Shown here: piece by piece, positions 34,377-47,300 of the stretch | Layout of the letters: each line of letters opens with the position of its first letter | Position numbering within the stretch: the first letter of the stretch is position 1 | Program-made: the position numbers and the translations under genes | Source of the DNA: Rickettsiales bacterium | GTDB lineage: Bacteria; Pseudomonadota; Alphaproteobacteria; Rickettsiales; UBA1997 | Assembly: GCA_017999675.1 (NCBI GenBank) | Contig: JAGNLL010000007.1 | Coordinates: 17,155 to 81,154, forward strand | Direction of reading: 5' to 3' | Length of the DNA stretch: 64,000 nt | Notes under the pieces: generated by a model | Databases searched by the model: none | Told to the model about the DNA's origin: nothing | What the model saw: only the letters and a program-made list of their open reading frames with translations

Positions 34377-35657
34377 TTAGTTTTTTAAAAATTTAACCAG
34401 GTCGGTTTTTGTGGGTTTAAAATCATTTGCTGCCCAAAATTTTCTAGCCCGCGCAATAGCTTGTCCAGCATCTTTTCCCACAAATCCAAGTGCAAGAACA
34501 TCTTCGCCGGTAAGTGGAAAATCTGGCAGAATGAAATTTTGTAAAAATTGCAGGTTTTCTTTTGCAGTAGCGATTTTTTCGGAGTCGAAGTTTTTTACTA
34601 AGCAAAACAAATAAAAATCACGCACCAAGTTTGTTTCGTCGAAGGCTAAAAGTTGCTTAATGTCAAAAATCTCAAGCCCGCTGGACCCCGTCGTAAAGAC
34701 GGGGTGGCAATTTAGAGGGCTTGTCACCCCGCCTTCACGACGGGGTCCAGTCAGCGCGGTTTGCACGTAAGTAAAAAACTTTTTTTCCAAATTAGTCGCA
34801 CAAATTTCGTGAGAAAAAATTTTTAAATCAGTTTCTTTTTGCAAAAAAAGTGCGGCGATTTTTAGGTTTTGTGTGGCCGCAAATTCTAGTTTTTCTTCGA
34901 GTTCAAAAAGATGCTCCAAAGCTTTTAAATCAAGTGTGCCGCTAAAAACCTCGTCAGCAATTTTTTCACTTTTTAACACTTGCAAAATCGCAAGCAGATT
35001 TTCTTTTTTGTCGCCACAAATCATTTTCAAAATTTCAGCACGCACTCTTTCGCGCGACAGTTTTTTGAGATTTGTTTTTTGTTTTACACAAGCCTTTAAG
35101 CCTTCTGCATCAAGCTCTTGCGCGTAGCGACAGCTAAATCTGAAGAAGCGCAAAATGCGCAAAAAATCTTCTTCAATTCGTTGATTGGCGTCGCCAATGA
35201 ATTTAACTTTTTGGTTTTTTAAGTCAGAAATTCCCTCAAAGTAATCCGTCACCAAGCCAGCGTAGTCAAGGTAAAGCGCGTTAATTGTAAAATCGCGACG
35301 CGCGGCGTCTAAAAAATAATCGGCAACAAATTCTGGTTCGCAGTGACGTCCGTCAGTTGCGCCGTCTTTGCGCAAAGTAGTAATTTCAAAGTTTTTGCCA
35401 TTCACCACAGCCGTCACCGTGCCAAATTTAATGCCGGTTGGAATGGCTTTGATTTTGTTTTTTTGTAGAATTTTTACGATTTCGTCGGGAAGAAATTTTG
35501 TGGTAAAGTCAAAATCGTGAACTTCTTTTTTAAGTAACAAGTCGCGTACGGCGCCGCCGACTAGGCGGATTTCGTTGTTAAAAACTTTGAATAAGGTTTG
35601 GGCTTCGGGGGGAAGTTTTTTTAGTAGTTCTGGGTGGGAATGGGTTTTTGGGTTCAT
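34377..35657 (-). CDS. cca: CCA tRNA nucleotidyltransferase / poly(A) polymerase family, with in-frame palindromic insert
   Basis: A 426-residue class II nucleotidyltransferase. The catalytic segment is RLVGGAVRDLLLKKEVHDFDFTT near 28-50, with the two metal-binding Asp in DFDF. GTVTAVVNG, RRDFTINALYLD and EDFLRILRFFRFSCRY follow. It adds or repairs the CCA end of tRNAs. I chose ATG 35657 (MNPKTHSHPELL); the frame runs 21 codons further up into a family A palindrome. A family G palindromic element (34681-34750) is inserted in-frame in the poorly conserved C-terminal third, adding a peptide like TGPRREGGVTSPLNCHPVFT. The poly(A) polymerase alternative cannot be excluded from sequence alone. Confidence 0.9.
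   Translation of the reverse strand: MNPKTHSHPELLKKLPPEAQTLFKVFNNEIRLVGGAVRDLLLKKEVHDFDFTTKFLPDEIVKILQKNKIKAIPTGIKFGTVTAVVNGKNFEITTLRKDGATDGRHCEPEFVADYFLDAARRDFTINALYLDYAGLVTDYFEGISDLKNQKVKFIGDANQRIEEDFLRILRFFRFSCRYAQELDAEGLKACVKQKTNLKKLSRERVRAEILKMICGDKKENLLAILQVLKSEKIADEVFSGTLDLKALEHLFELEEKLEFAATQNLKIAALFLQKETDLKIFSHEICATNLEKKFFTYVQTALTGPRREGGVTSPLNCHPVFTTGSSGLEIFDIKQLLAFDETNLVRDFYLFCLVKNFDSEKIATAKENLQFLQNFILPDFPLTGEDVLALGFVGKDAGQAIARARKFWAANDFKPTKTDLVKFLKN
34681..34750. repeat. Palindromic element, family G, copy 1 (inside cca)
   Basis: Arms CTGGACCCCGTCGT…GGGGTGRCA with the reverse complement ACGACGGGGTCCAG at the right end. It lies wholly inside the CCA-adding enzyme and leaves the reading frame open. 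The same family is intergenic at 62165-62255. Confidence 0.92.
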
Positions 35658-35689
35658 TAATTTTATTGGTAAAACTTTTAGTTCGAGTT

Positions 35690-35800
35690 TGCGAATAACC
35701 ACCCCCAACCCCTCCTTCAAAAGGAGGGGCTTTTAGACCTCACTCGGAGGTGAGCACTCCCCTCCTTTTTGTAGAGAGGGGTTGGGGGTGGTTATTCGCA
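35690..35800. repeat. Palindromic element, family A, copy 3
   Basis: Arms TGCGAATAACCACCCCCAAC continue CCCTCC…AGGAGGGG and end in GGTTATTCGCA. It lies upstream of cca, between it and lpxI. Read leftward, it supplies the spurious start MKEGLGVVI that extends the cca frame. Confidence 0.93.
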
Positions 35801-35868
35801 CAAGATTATTTTCAATTTCAAAACCGAGATTTTTTTGCGACCAACAGCCAAGCGGTTTTAGCTTAGCG

Positions 35869-35893
35869 AATACTGGCCACCGTGGCCAGTATT
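35869..35893. repeat. Short palindrome after lpxI
   Basis: A 25-base near-perfect palindrome (AATACTGGCCAC-C-GTGGCCAGTATT) beginning 3-4 bases beyond the lpxI stop codon in the minus direction. No T-run follows, so a role as intrinsic terminator is uncertain; 3'-end protection of the transcript is possible. Confidence 0.75.
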
Positions 35894-35896
35894 TGC

Positions 35897-36710
35897 TTAA
35901 ATTACAGTTAAAAATAACCCCAACTCGTCAGCTTTTTTAATCACTTCGGCTTTATCTAAAACCAACGTAGAGTTAGCCTGAATCGCAATTCCGCCAATTT
36001 TTGACTCAAAGCAATTTTTAATCGTTTCAACGCCAATCGTTGGCATGTCTGCTTTCATGCTCTGTTTGGCTTTTTTCATTTTGAGCAAAACTGCGTTGTT
36101 TTTGTATTCAACTTTCAACCCAGCGCACCTCTTAATCATTTCGTCAGTGCCCTCCAACGCTTCAACGGCAATGATTTGCTTTTGCGCAATCACCAAAGAT
36201 TGCCCGACGTCAAAATTAGAAAATGACTTAATCGCCTTCACACCAAGTGCAATGTCTTCAAGGTTTTCTTTGGTTGGCTGATGCTTGGTAAGCGTTGATT
36301 TTTTTGAGATTACGCAGTCTAACAACTCGTCAATTCGCAAAATTTTTAAGCCTTCTTTTTCAAAAAATTTAATCACCGCACGCAAAACTGCGTCGTCACC
36401 CAAAATTTTATTAGCCAAAATTTTAGCCAGCAAACCAGCACCTCGCTTGTCTACTTTAAGTGAAGAAAAATTTGGTTTTGTCACACCACCAATAAAAACT
36501 AAATTTTTAATTTCATTTTGGTGAATCGCCGCCAAAAATTTTTCAACCTCGCCGTAGCCCACGGTTATTGGGTTAAAAGCTGAGTAATCGATTTCGTATT
36601 TTTCACCTTCAAGCAAAAAAACCAAAAATTTGCGGCCTTTTTTTTGGCAATCGGAAATCAACATTTTTGGCAAAGATCCGCGTCCGGCAAAAATTGCCAG
36701 TGAGCCTAAA

Positions 36711-36721
<11 letters not shown>
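35897..36721 (-). CDS. lpxI: UDP-2,3-diacylglucosamine diphosphatase LpxI
   Basis: LpxI cleaves UDP-2,3-diacylglucosamine in lipid A synthesis, replacing LpxH in many alphaproteobacteria. The 274-residue protein matches DUF1009/LpxI: LAIFAGRGSLPKML near the start, IGGVTKPNF, VVEALEGTDEMI-type segment, and KADMPTIGVETIKN with the Asp of the catalytic region. The length is normal. Its start overlaps the stop of the upstream short-chain reductase by 11 bases, so it belongs to the minus-strand sdhA-suhB-obg-SDR-lpxI run. Its presence implies that the organism makes lipid A, at least in part. Confidence 0.93.
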
Positions 36722-39190
<2,469 letters not shown>

Positions 39191-39191
<1 letters not shown>

Positions 39192-40963
39192 TAGTATTTT
39201 CTAGTTTGAAAGTTGAGGTTGAGTTCGGGGATTTGCGAAAGGCTTCGCACCGGCTTGGTTGAAAATTCCAGAAAGCTTTCTGCTAAGCCAGACATTTTTA
39301 CAAGACTGTGAGTGCAAAAGTTTTGGTCGTCGCGTTGTAAAAAGTCAGAGCGGTAATGCGCACCGCGGCTTTCGCGGCGATTTAGCGCTGAAAAATTGGC
39401 GGCGAGAGAATTTAGAAAAAGATTTTTTAGTTCGAAGTAGGCAACAAGATCGTCGTTCCAGATTAGGCTTTTGTTGGTGATTTTGTAATTTTTGAAAATT
39501 TGGAAAAGTTCGAGGGTTTTGGCGAGACCAATTTTCAAAAGCTCTTCGTCACGAAACACGCCAAGGTTTTTTTCGTTATTTTCTTGGAGTTGGCGTTTGA
39601 GGCTAGAAAGATTTGAATCAGATTTTGCACCAAAAATATTTGTTAAATTCTCAACTTTTCCCGCAGCAATTTTTTCTGCCACACCAGCAAATTTTTCGCC
39701 AATTTTTGCCGCCGCTTTTTCTCCGGCGATTTTTCCAAACACAATTAAATCGAGCAGCGAATTGCAACCCAAACGATTGGCACCGTGCACTGAAACACAA
39801 GCCGCCTCACCAACAGCCATTAATCCTTTCACCTCATTTTCACCATTTAAAACTACGCAATCCAAATTCGTCGGAATGCCACCCATTGAATAATGCGCGG
39901 AAGGCGCCACGGGAATTAAATCTTTTTTCACGTCTAAACGCGCGAAATTTTTTACTAGTTCAACAACGCCAGGAAGCTTATTTTTCAACACCTCGTCACT
40001 AATGTGACGCAAATCTAAATGGAGAAAATTTTTGTCTTTGCCAAGCCCACGACCTTGGTGAATTTCTGCCGACATTGCTTGCGAAATAACGTCGCGCGAC
40101 GCCAATTCCATCATTTTTGGCGCGTAGTTTTTCATGAAGCGGTCACCTTGCGAGTTAAGCAAATAGCCGCCCTCACCTCGTGCCGCTTCGGTGATTAAAA
40201 ATCCAGATCCGTAAATTCCAGTTGGATGAAATTGCACAAATTCCATGTCTTGCAACGCTAAGCCTGCTTCAAAAACTAAGGCCGATCCGTCGCCGCTGCA
40301 AATTAGAGACGACGTGGTGTTGTGGTAAATTTGGCTGTAGCCGCCGGTTGCCAGAATGGTGTTTTTGCTTTCGAAAATTACGACTTCGCCCAAATTTAAA
40401 TCAATCGCCAAGCAGCCATGGCATTGGCTTTGATCATCAATTAACAAATCGCTGACAAAAAATTCTGAGAAAAATTTTACGCCACTTTTTAACGCTTGCT
40501 CAAAAAGCGTGTGCAAAATTGTGTGACCGGTTTTGTCTTTAGAATAGCAGGCGCGGTAGGCTAAATCGCCTTGGCCAAAATTGGTGCTTTGTGCGCCGTA
40601 AGCACGTTGCGCAATTTTGCCATTTTGGTCACGCGAAAAAACCACACCCATGTGTTCAAGGCTTAAAATGGCGGCTTCGGCGTGCTTACAAAGAAATTCG
40701 ACGGCGTCGGTGTCGGCCAAATAATCGCCACCTTTTAGTGTGTCGTAAGCGTGCCATTTCCAATTGTCGTCTTGCACATTGCTAAGAGCCGCATTGATTC
40801 CACCCTTGGCTGCAACCGTGTGGCTGTTGGTTGGAACGACCTTACTAATTACAGCAATATTTTTTGCGCCAGCATTAATTGCCGAAATTGCCGCCATTAA
40901 TCCAGCACCGCCCGAGCCAATAATCACAATGTCGAATTGATGTTTTGAGATTTTGAAATCCAC
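39191..40963 (-). CDS. sdhA: Succinate dehydrogenase flavoprotein subunit
   Basis: SdhA oxidises succinate to fumarate in the TCA cycle and carries covalent FAD. The 590-residue protein has the dinucleotide motif VIIGSGGAGLMAA (13-25) and the FAD-linking His48 in NSHTVAAKGGINAAL. The active-site segments are FVQFHPTGIYGSG and SRDVISQAM, with HYSMGGIPTN following. The segment NWKWHAYDTLKGGDYLAD separates it from the related NadB and fumarate reductases. Normally sdhC, sdhD and sdhB adjoin sdhA; here none does, so the complex is encoded in scattered genes. The suhB-like gene overlaps the 3' end by one base. Confidence 0.93.
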
Positions 40964-41040
40964 TTAAGAAAAATTAATTAAGAATTAGGAATTGGCAGTT
41001 TAGAGTTTTTTTTATCGATAATTCAAACATTCATTTACCT

Positions 41041-41790
41041 TTGATAAAAATCATCTTCTGCGCTTTGGACGAGGCGCAAAATCTTAAAAAATTTTTAGTT
41101 AATGTCAGTCATGAAATGCAAGCTTTGCAGCATGATTTTGAAATTATTGCCTGCCTTGATGGCAGCAAAGACGAGTCTTTTAACCTAGTTTCTGATTTTG
41201 CCAAATTTCACCCAGTAAAAATTTTGCCACTAAAAAATGAAAGAGGTCTGGGCCTTGCGTTCAAAAGACTTTTTTTAGATGTGATCGAAAATTCTGCAGA
41301 TGATGATTTGGTAATTTCGCTGGACGCCGACAACACTCACAACCCAGAGCAAATTTTTGAGATGCTTGAACATTTCAAAAAAAATAATCTCGATTTGCTC
41401 GTGGCCTCACGTTTTTGTAGCTCTAGCGTAATGGCAGATTTTCCGCTACGTCGACAATTAATCAGCAAATCAATTTCGCTTTTGCTGCAAAATTTATTTT
41501 CGGTCAAAAAAATTTCTGGCCAAAAATTGCAAGATTTCACCAGCGGATATCGCATTTACAAAGTTGAAAAATTGAAAAAACTTTTTGCGTTAGAAAAAAA
41601 TCAATTCATCACCGAGCCAGAATTTACCTATACTTGTGAGCTATTAATAAAATTGGCGCGCATCAATTGTCGCATTGACGAAATTGCAATTTCTTACGAT
41701 TACGGAAAAAAACTTGGAGTAAGCAAGTTGCGCATCATGAGAAATTTTTGGCGCCTCATTATTCTTCTAGGCAAATTGCTTGGGAGATAA
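41041..41790 (+). CDS. Family 2 glycosyltransferase, dolichol-phosphate-mannose-synthase-like
   Basis: A 249-residue GT-A-fold enzyme. It begins with a shortened version of the usual VIPAYNE motif (IIFCALDEAQNL), then LDGSKDES, KNERGLGLAFKRLF, and VISLDADNTHNPEQI with the DxD motif. VASRF, TSGYRIYK and FITEPEFTYTCELL follow. It probably transfers a sugar to polyprenyl phosphate for an envelope glycan. There are no C-terminal membrane helices, so it is peripheral. The start appears to be TTG at 41041; no upstream ATG is in frame. It diverges from sdhA, and fabF follows 77 bp later. Confidence 0.85.
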   Translation: MIKIIFCALDEAQNLKKFLVNVSHEMQALQHDFEIIACLDGSKDESFNLVSDFAKFHPVKILPLKNERGLGLAFKRLFLDVIENSADDDLVISLDADNTHNPEQIFEMLEHFKKNNLDLLVASRFCSSSVMADFPLRRQLISKSISLLLQNLFSVKKISGQKLQDFTSGYRIYKVEKLKKLFALEKNQFITEPEFTYTCELLIKLARINCRIDEIAISYDYGKKLGVSKLRIMRNFWRLIILLGKLLGR

Positions 41791-41867
41791 AATCTTGCCA
41801 AAATATTTCTTCTTACTTTAAATTCCGCCCATTCATCGAAATAGTTCAACCTTAAATCCCCCAAACA

Positions 41868-43145
41868 ATGACACAAAAAAGAAGAGTTGTCGTCACCGGC
41901 ATTGGTGCTGTGACGCCTTTATCCTCAACCGCTGAAGGCACTTGGAAAAAACTCATCAATTCGCAATCTGGTCTGGGCAAAATTAGCCTTTTTGACACCA
42001 CTGACTCTCCTTGCAAAATTGCCGGCGAAGTTTCTTACGGCGCTGAAGGCGGCAATGATCCTGAGCTTTTCTACCTAGACAATTACGTTGATCAAAAAGA
42101 ACAAAGAAAAATGGACCGCTTCATCCATTTTGCAATTGCCGCCGCAGATCAAGCAGTTGCTGATTCTGGCTGGAAGGCCGAAACCGAAGAACAAAAATAT
42201 CGCACCGGAATTATGATGGGTTCTGGTATTGGCGGACTTCCGGCAATTCAAAAAACCACCATTCACATGCAAGAAAGAGGGATCAAAAAAATCACTCCCT
42301 TCTTCATTCCATCAAGCTTGATCAACTTAGCTTCGGGACAAATTTCAATTAAACACGGCTTCATGGGACCAAACCACGCCGTTGTCACCGCTTGCGCTTC
42401 AGGCACTCACGCCATTGGCGATTCTGCTCGCATGATTGAATATGGTGACGTTGATGTGATGATCGCCGGTGGCGCTGAATCAGCAATTTGCGAAGTTGGT
42501 GTTGGTGGGTTTGCTGCTTTACGCGCGCTTTCAACTGCTTTTAACGACAATCCAACTGCTGGTTCAAGACCTTGGGATAAAGATCGCGACGGCTTCGTAA
42601 TGGGTGAAGGTGCTGGTGTTGTGGTTTTGGAAGAATATGAGCACGCCAAAAAACGTGGCGCTAAAATTTACGCTGAAGTTGCGGGCTACGGAATGTCGGG
42701 TGATGCTTACCACATTACTGCTCCTGAAAGCACTGGTCGTGGCTCTACTTACGCAATGAAGTTGGCTCTTCAACATGCAGGAATGAACCCTGATGCAATT
42801 GACTACATCAACGCTCACGGCACTTCAACTCCGATGGGTGACGAAATTGAAGTTAACTCAATTAAAAAAGTTTTTGGCGATCACGCTTACAAACTTTCAA
42901 TGTCTTCAACCAAATCAGCTACTGGTCACTTACTTGGTGCCGCTGGTGCGATTGAAGCAATTTTTTCAATTCAAGCGATGCGCGACAATATTGCGCCACC
43001 AACTCTAAATTTAGAAAACCCTTCAGAAGGCTGTGACATTGACTTGGTAGCTAAAATTGCCAAGCCAAGAAAAATTGACGTAGTAATGTCAAACTCCTTC
43101 GGCTTTGGTGGAACCAACGCCTGCATAGTTTTAAAACGCATCTAA
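41868..43145 (+). CDS. fabF: Beta-ketoacyl-ACP synthase II
   Basis: FabF condenses malonyl-ACP with acyl-ACP in fatty acid elongation. The 425-residue protein opens with RRVVVTGIGAVTPL. The Cys-His-His triad is complete: nucleophile Cys176 in VTACASGTHAIG, His in INAHGTSTPMGD and His in KSATGHLLGAAG. It ends with NSFGFGGTNACIVLKR. The stop overlaps the mltG start by one base (TAATG). fabF-mltG order is common in alphaproteobacteria, often preceded by acpP, which is not visible here. Confidence 0.97.
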   Translation: MTQKRRVVVTGIGAVTPLSSTAEGTWKKLINSQSGLGKISLFDTTDSPCKIAGEVSYGAEGGNDPELFYLDNYVDQKEQRKMDRFIHFAIAAADQAVADSGWKAETEEQKYRTGIMMGSGIGGLPAIQKTTIHMQERGIKKITPFFIPSSLINLASGQISIKHGFMGPNHAVVTACASGTHAIGDSARMIEYGDVDVMIAGGAESAICEVGVGGFAALRALSTAFNDNPTAGSRPWDKDRDGFVMGEGAGVVVLEEYEHAKKRGAKIYAEVAGYGMSGDAYHITAPESTGRGSTYAMKLALQHAGMNPDAIDYINAHGTSTPMGDEIEVNSIKKVFGDHAYKLSMSSTKSATGHLLGAAGAIEAIFSIQAMRDNIAPPTLNLENPSEGCDIDLVAKIAKPRKIDVVMSNSFGFGGTNACIVLKRI

Positions 43146-44176
43146 TGAAAAAAAGACTTTTCACCATCTGCGCTGGTTTTTCGGTTGCGGTTTTTTGCTA
43201 CCTGTTTTTGCTGCTTAGCATCATCATGTATTTCAACGCCCCAAACAGCTACCACCGCGAAGATAAACGCTTCATCATTGAAAGCGGCATGACCTTGCGT
43301 CAGGTGGTTGAAAAGTTGCACAGCGATAAAATTGTTAAAAACCCCACCGCTTTTCTCTACATCGCCCAACTTATTAAAGGCATCGATCCTAAGGTGCGCT
43401 ACGGTGAATATTTCTTCGAAAAAAATCTCTCTTACTACAAAATTTTGCACAAAATGACGAAAGGAAACATCTTCTTTCGTAAAGTGACCGTTGCCGAAGG
43501 CCTTTCTTCTGACAGCGCCCTTAAAGCAATTAATCGCGCCAATGGCTTAATTGGCCAAACCCCTGAACGCATTAAAGAAGGCAGCATTCTTCCTGAAACC
43601 TATTTCTATTCTTACAACGACACCAAAGTTGGCATGATCAAACGCATGCAAGATGCCATGCAAAAAAATCTCGATGAACTTTGGGAAAAACGCGATTTGT
43701 CAATTCCAGTAAAAACCAAAGAACAAGCTTTGGTGCTTGCTTCAATTGTTGAAAAAGAAACTGGAATTGCTTCTGAAAGACCAAAAGTTGCTTCGGTTTT
43801 TGTTAACCGTTTGCGCAAAGGCATGAAGTTACAGTCAGATCCAACAATTATTTATTCATTCACCTTTGGCGATAAAAGTTTGGAAAGACCAATCAGAGTA
43901 AGCGACATTCAAAACAACTCGCCATTTAACACCTACCACATTTTTGGATTACCCCCTGCTCCAATTTGCAATCCCGGCCTTGAATCAATCAAAGCGGTGC
44001 TAAACCCAATTCAAACCGACTACATATTTTTCGTTGCCAGCGGCAGCGGCGACCACATTTTTGCCACCACAATTCAAGAGCATAATGCCAATGTTGCTAG
44101 ATATCGCAGCATTATGAAAAGTAGAGAGCAAGCTGCTCCTGCGGCGGCTGATGCAGCGCCAGCGGCGGTTAATTAA
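43145..44176 (+). CDS. mltG: Endolytic murein transglycosylase
   Basis: MltG cuts nascent peptidoglycan strands in the periplasm and sets glycan length. The 343-residue protein has an N-terminal membrane helix (about 5-27), a LysM-like domain (about 45-115) and the YceG catalytic domain. Visible catalytic-domain segments are ILPETYFY, LASIVEKETGIASERP with the catalytic Glu, VNRLRKGMKLQSDPTIIY, SPFNTYHIFGLPPAPICNPG and DYIFFVASGSGDHIFA. The C-terminal 20 residues are Ala-rich. Coupled to fabF. Its presence implies that the organism builds peptidoglycan. Confidence 0.95.
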   Translation: MKKRLFTICAGFSVAVFCYLFLLLSIIMYFNAPNSYHREDKRFIIESGMTLRQVVEKLHSDKIVKNPTAFLYIAQLIKGIDPKVRYGEYFFEKNLSYYKILHKMTKGNIFFRKVTVAEGLSSDSALKAINRANGLIGQTPERIKEGSILPETYFYSYNDTKVGMIKRMQDAMQKNLDELWEKRDLSIPVKTKEQALVLASIVEKETGIASERPKVASVFVNRLRKGMKLQSDPTIIYSFTFGDKSLERPIRVSDIQNNSPFNTYHIFGLPPAPICNPGLESIKAVLNPIQTDYIFFVASGSGDHIFATTIQEHNANVARYRSIMKSREQAAPAAADAAPAAVN

Positions 44177-44189
44177 GGGACTTTTTTAA

Positions 44190-44283
44190 TAGGTCCCCGA
44201 GCGAAGCGAAGCGCCGTCGAGGGGCCCGAAGCGAGATCTGTCTTCGGGCCACTCGACGGCGCTTCGCTTTGCTCGGGGACCTA
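44190..44283. repeat. Palindromic element, family D, copy 2
   Basis: Arms TAGGTCCCCGAGCGAAGCGA…GCCGTCGAGGGGCCCGAAG with the reverse complement ending in GGGGACCTA, and a loop around CGAGATCTGTC. It lies between mltG and addA, 17 bp before the addA start. Confidence 0.92.
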
Positions 44284-44300
44284 ATGAAATAATCACTCAA

Positions 44301-47300
44301 ATGAACCACACCAATCTCTCCCAAACAATCCAACTGCAACAAACCGCCTCTAACCCCAAAAATTCCGCTTGGGTTTTTGCATCCGCCGGCTCTGGCAAAA
44401 CCAAAATTCTCACCGATCGCGTTTTAAGGCTTTTACTTGACGACACGCAACCCAACAAAATTCTCTGCCTCACCTTCACCAAAGTTGCTGCCGCAGAAAT
44501 GCAGCACCGCATTAACTCAGAATTAGCCAAGTGGATTTTGTGCAGCGACGACGAATTAGTAAAAAAGCTGAGCGATTTAAGCGGCAAAATTCCAACGCAA
44601 CTTGAGCTAAAAAAAGCCCGCACTTTATTTGTCAAAATTCTCGACGAAGAAGCCAAAATCAAGGTTCAAACCATTCACTCTTTTTGCCAAACTTTAATCA
44701 AAATTTTTCCTTTTGAGGCCAAGGTTAGACCAACTTTTGAAGTGCTTGAAGAAAATCAGGAAAAACTTTTACTCAAAGAAGCGCAAAAAGAGGTTTTAAA
44801 AAAGGCGCTTGGCAATGCTGAGTTAAAAAATTTGGTGCAAAAAACTAACGCCAAACTTCACGAAGAAAGCTTTTCGCAATTGGTTGCGCAGCTTTTAAAT
44901 AAAAAGGAACAGCTCAATTCTCTCAAAGAAAATTTCTTCGGAATTGAGAATGTGATTGGTGAGGTTTTTAAAAATTTGGGAGTCGAAAAAGAGATCCTGA
45001 AACAAGTTCAGGATGACGAGGGCGGCGGGAAGACTTATGACCACCAGCACCCCCCACGTCATCCTGAACTTGTTTCAGGATCTCTCGGCCTCTTCAACAA
45101 CTTTCTCGCACAAATTAATCGCGAAAAAAATTTCAACCTAGCCTCAAGCTTAGAAATTGGCAGCTCGTCAAAAAATTCGGAAACCGCAACTAAGATTAGA
45201 ATTTTTCTCGACGATCCAACTCTAGAAAATTTTGAAACCTATAAATTAGCTTTTTTCACCAAAGAAAATGAGCCGCGTAAAATTTACGGCGAAGCGGCTA
45301 AAGATCAGGCCAATCTTAGCTTCATGACCGACTGCCAAAAAATAATTTTAGATTTTTTGGACAAAATAAATTCACTAAAAATTGCCAACGACACCGCTCT
45401 TCTTTTGCGTTTGATCGATCACATTCTAGAAAATTACTCATACTTAAAAAAACAAAACTCAGTTTTGGACTACAACGACCTCATCGTTGAAACCAACAGG
45501 CTGTTAGCTAATGCCGATTTTTCTGATTGGGTAAAATTAAAAATGGATGGCAGTTTTGATCACATTTTAATCGACGAATCGCAAGACACTAACCACCAGC
45601 AATGGAATATTATTAAAGCGCTTAGCGAAGATTTTTTTGTTGGTGAAAGTTCAGCAAATAAAAATCGCAGCATTTTTATTGTGGGTGACGAAAAGCAGTC
45701 GATCTACAGTTTTCAAGGCGCCGAGCCAAATATTAGCGCTGAAATTTTTGAGTTTTTTGCCGCAAAACTTGGCAATAATTTGAAGAAGATTGAGCTAAAT
45801 AATTCTTTCCGCTCTGGCGCAAAAGTTTTGCAAGCGGTTGACCAAGTTTTTGCCGATTCAAAAAGAAAACACGCCATTAGCAAAGTGGCTGAGTTTGCAG
45901 AGCACAAGCCGATTCGCGATGCGATTGGCAAGGTTGAAATTTGGCCGCAAATTCAAAAAGAAAAGGAAGAAAAGAAGGAAAAAACCTTTGATTGGCAGAT
46001 TGATTTTGCGGCAAAAAAAGCCCCGCAAGAAGAAGAGATTTTAGCAGAAATTATTGCACGAAAAATTAAGGCGCGGGTTTTGGATTCTGCAGAGCCCATG
46101 AATTACGGCGATTTCATGATTTTGCTGCGCAACCGCACCAACGGTTTTGATCGCGCTTTGGTTAAGTTTTTTCACCAATATCAAATTCCTTTTAGTTCAG
46201 TTAGTCGCGTTAAATTTAGCGAAAGTTTGCTGATTCAAGATTTACTCAGTGCTGCAAAATTCGCACTTTTGCCGCAAGATGATTTGAACTTGGCTTGTCT
46301 TTTGAAGTCGCCAATTTTTGAAATTTCTGAAGAAGATTTGCTAGAAATTTGCCTGAAGAAAAATGCTAACCAAAGCACGATTTACAAAGCTTTGCAAGAT
46401 TTACCAAAATTTTCAAAAACCCTAGAAAATCTCGAAGAGTTAATTGAAAAATCACAGGCCCTCACCTGCTTTGAGTTTTTTTATTTTCTGCTGCACCAAA
46501 AAAATCATCAGCAAAATTTTATCGCTCACTTCGGCTTAGAAAGCTTGGAAATGCTGGATAAATTCACTTTAAGTGCTTTTGATTTTACACAGAATTTTTC
46601 GCCAAATTTACAAAAATTTTTAGAATTTATTGAACGACTTGATCCGCGAATTTCGCTTTCGTCAGATGAAAATAACCGCGTAAGAATTAGCACAATTCAC
46701 TCGGCGAAAGGTCTTCAAGCGCCTGTAGTAATGGTTCCCGATTGTGCTTACAATTTTAATCAATTGCTTGGAGCTAAAGAAGAAATTTCGTGGGTAGAGT
46801 TTGGCGAAAATAAATTTCCTCTGTGGTGCAGAAAAAAAGATGACGAAAACCGCATTTTAAAAACGCACCGCGCGCAAAAATTATCTGAAGCGAAAGATGA
46901 ATATTTGCGCTTGCTTTATGTAGCAATGACAAGGGCTGAGGATGAGTTGTATGTTGGTGGGTTTGGCGGGTCTGCTGATCCTGAATCTTGGTACGAGGTA
47001 GTTAAGAATTCAGTTTCTTGTGCAGAGATTGTGACGAAGGAAGAGTTTTTAAAATCACTTCAGATCAGTAATAATTTCAAGCAAGAGATCCTGAAACAAG
47101 TTCAGGATGACGGACTGCGTGATGAGATTCGTGACTACCCACACCCTCTGCGTCATCCTGAACTTGTTTCAGGATCTACGCCAAAAACCACACAAAACCA
47201 AATCGACAAATCACAAATCAAAGGCCGCCTCATTCACAAAATTTTTGAAATTATTGGTAAAAATTTTGACGAAGAAAAAAGCTGGTTGTTGCAATTGTCC

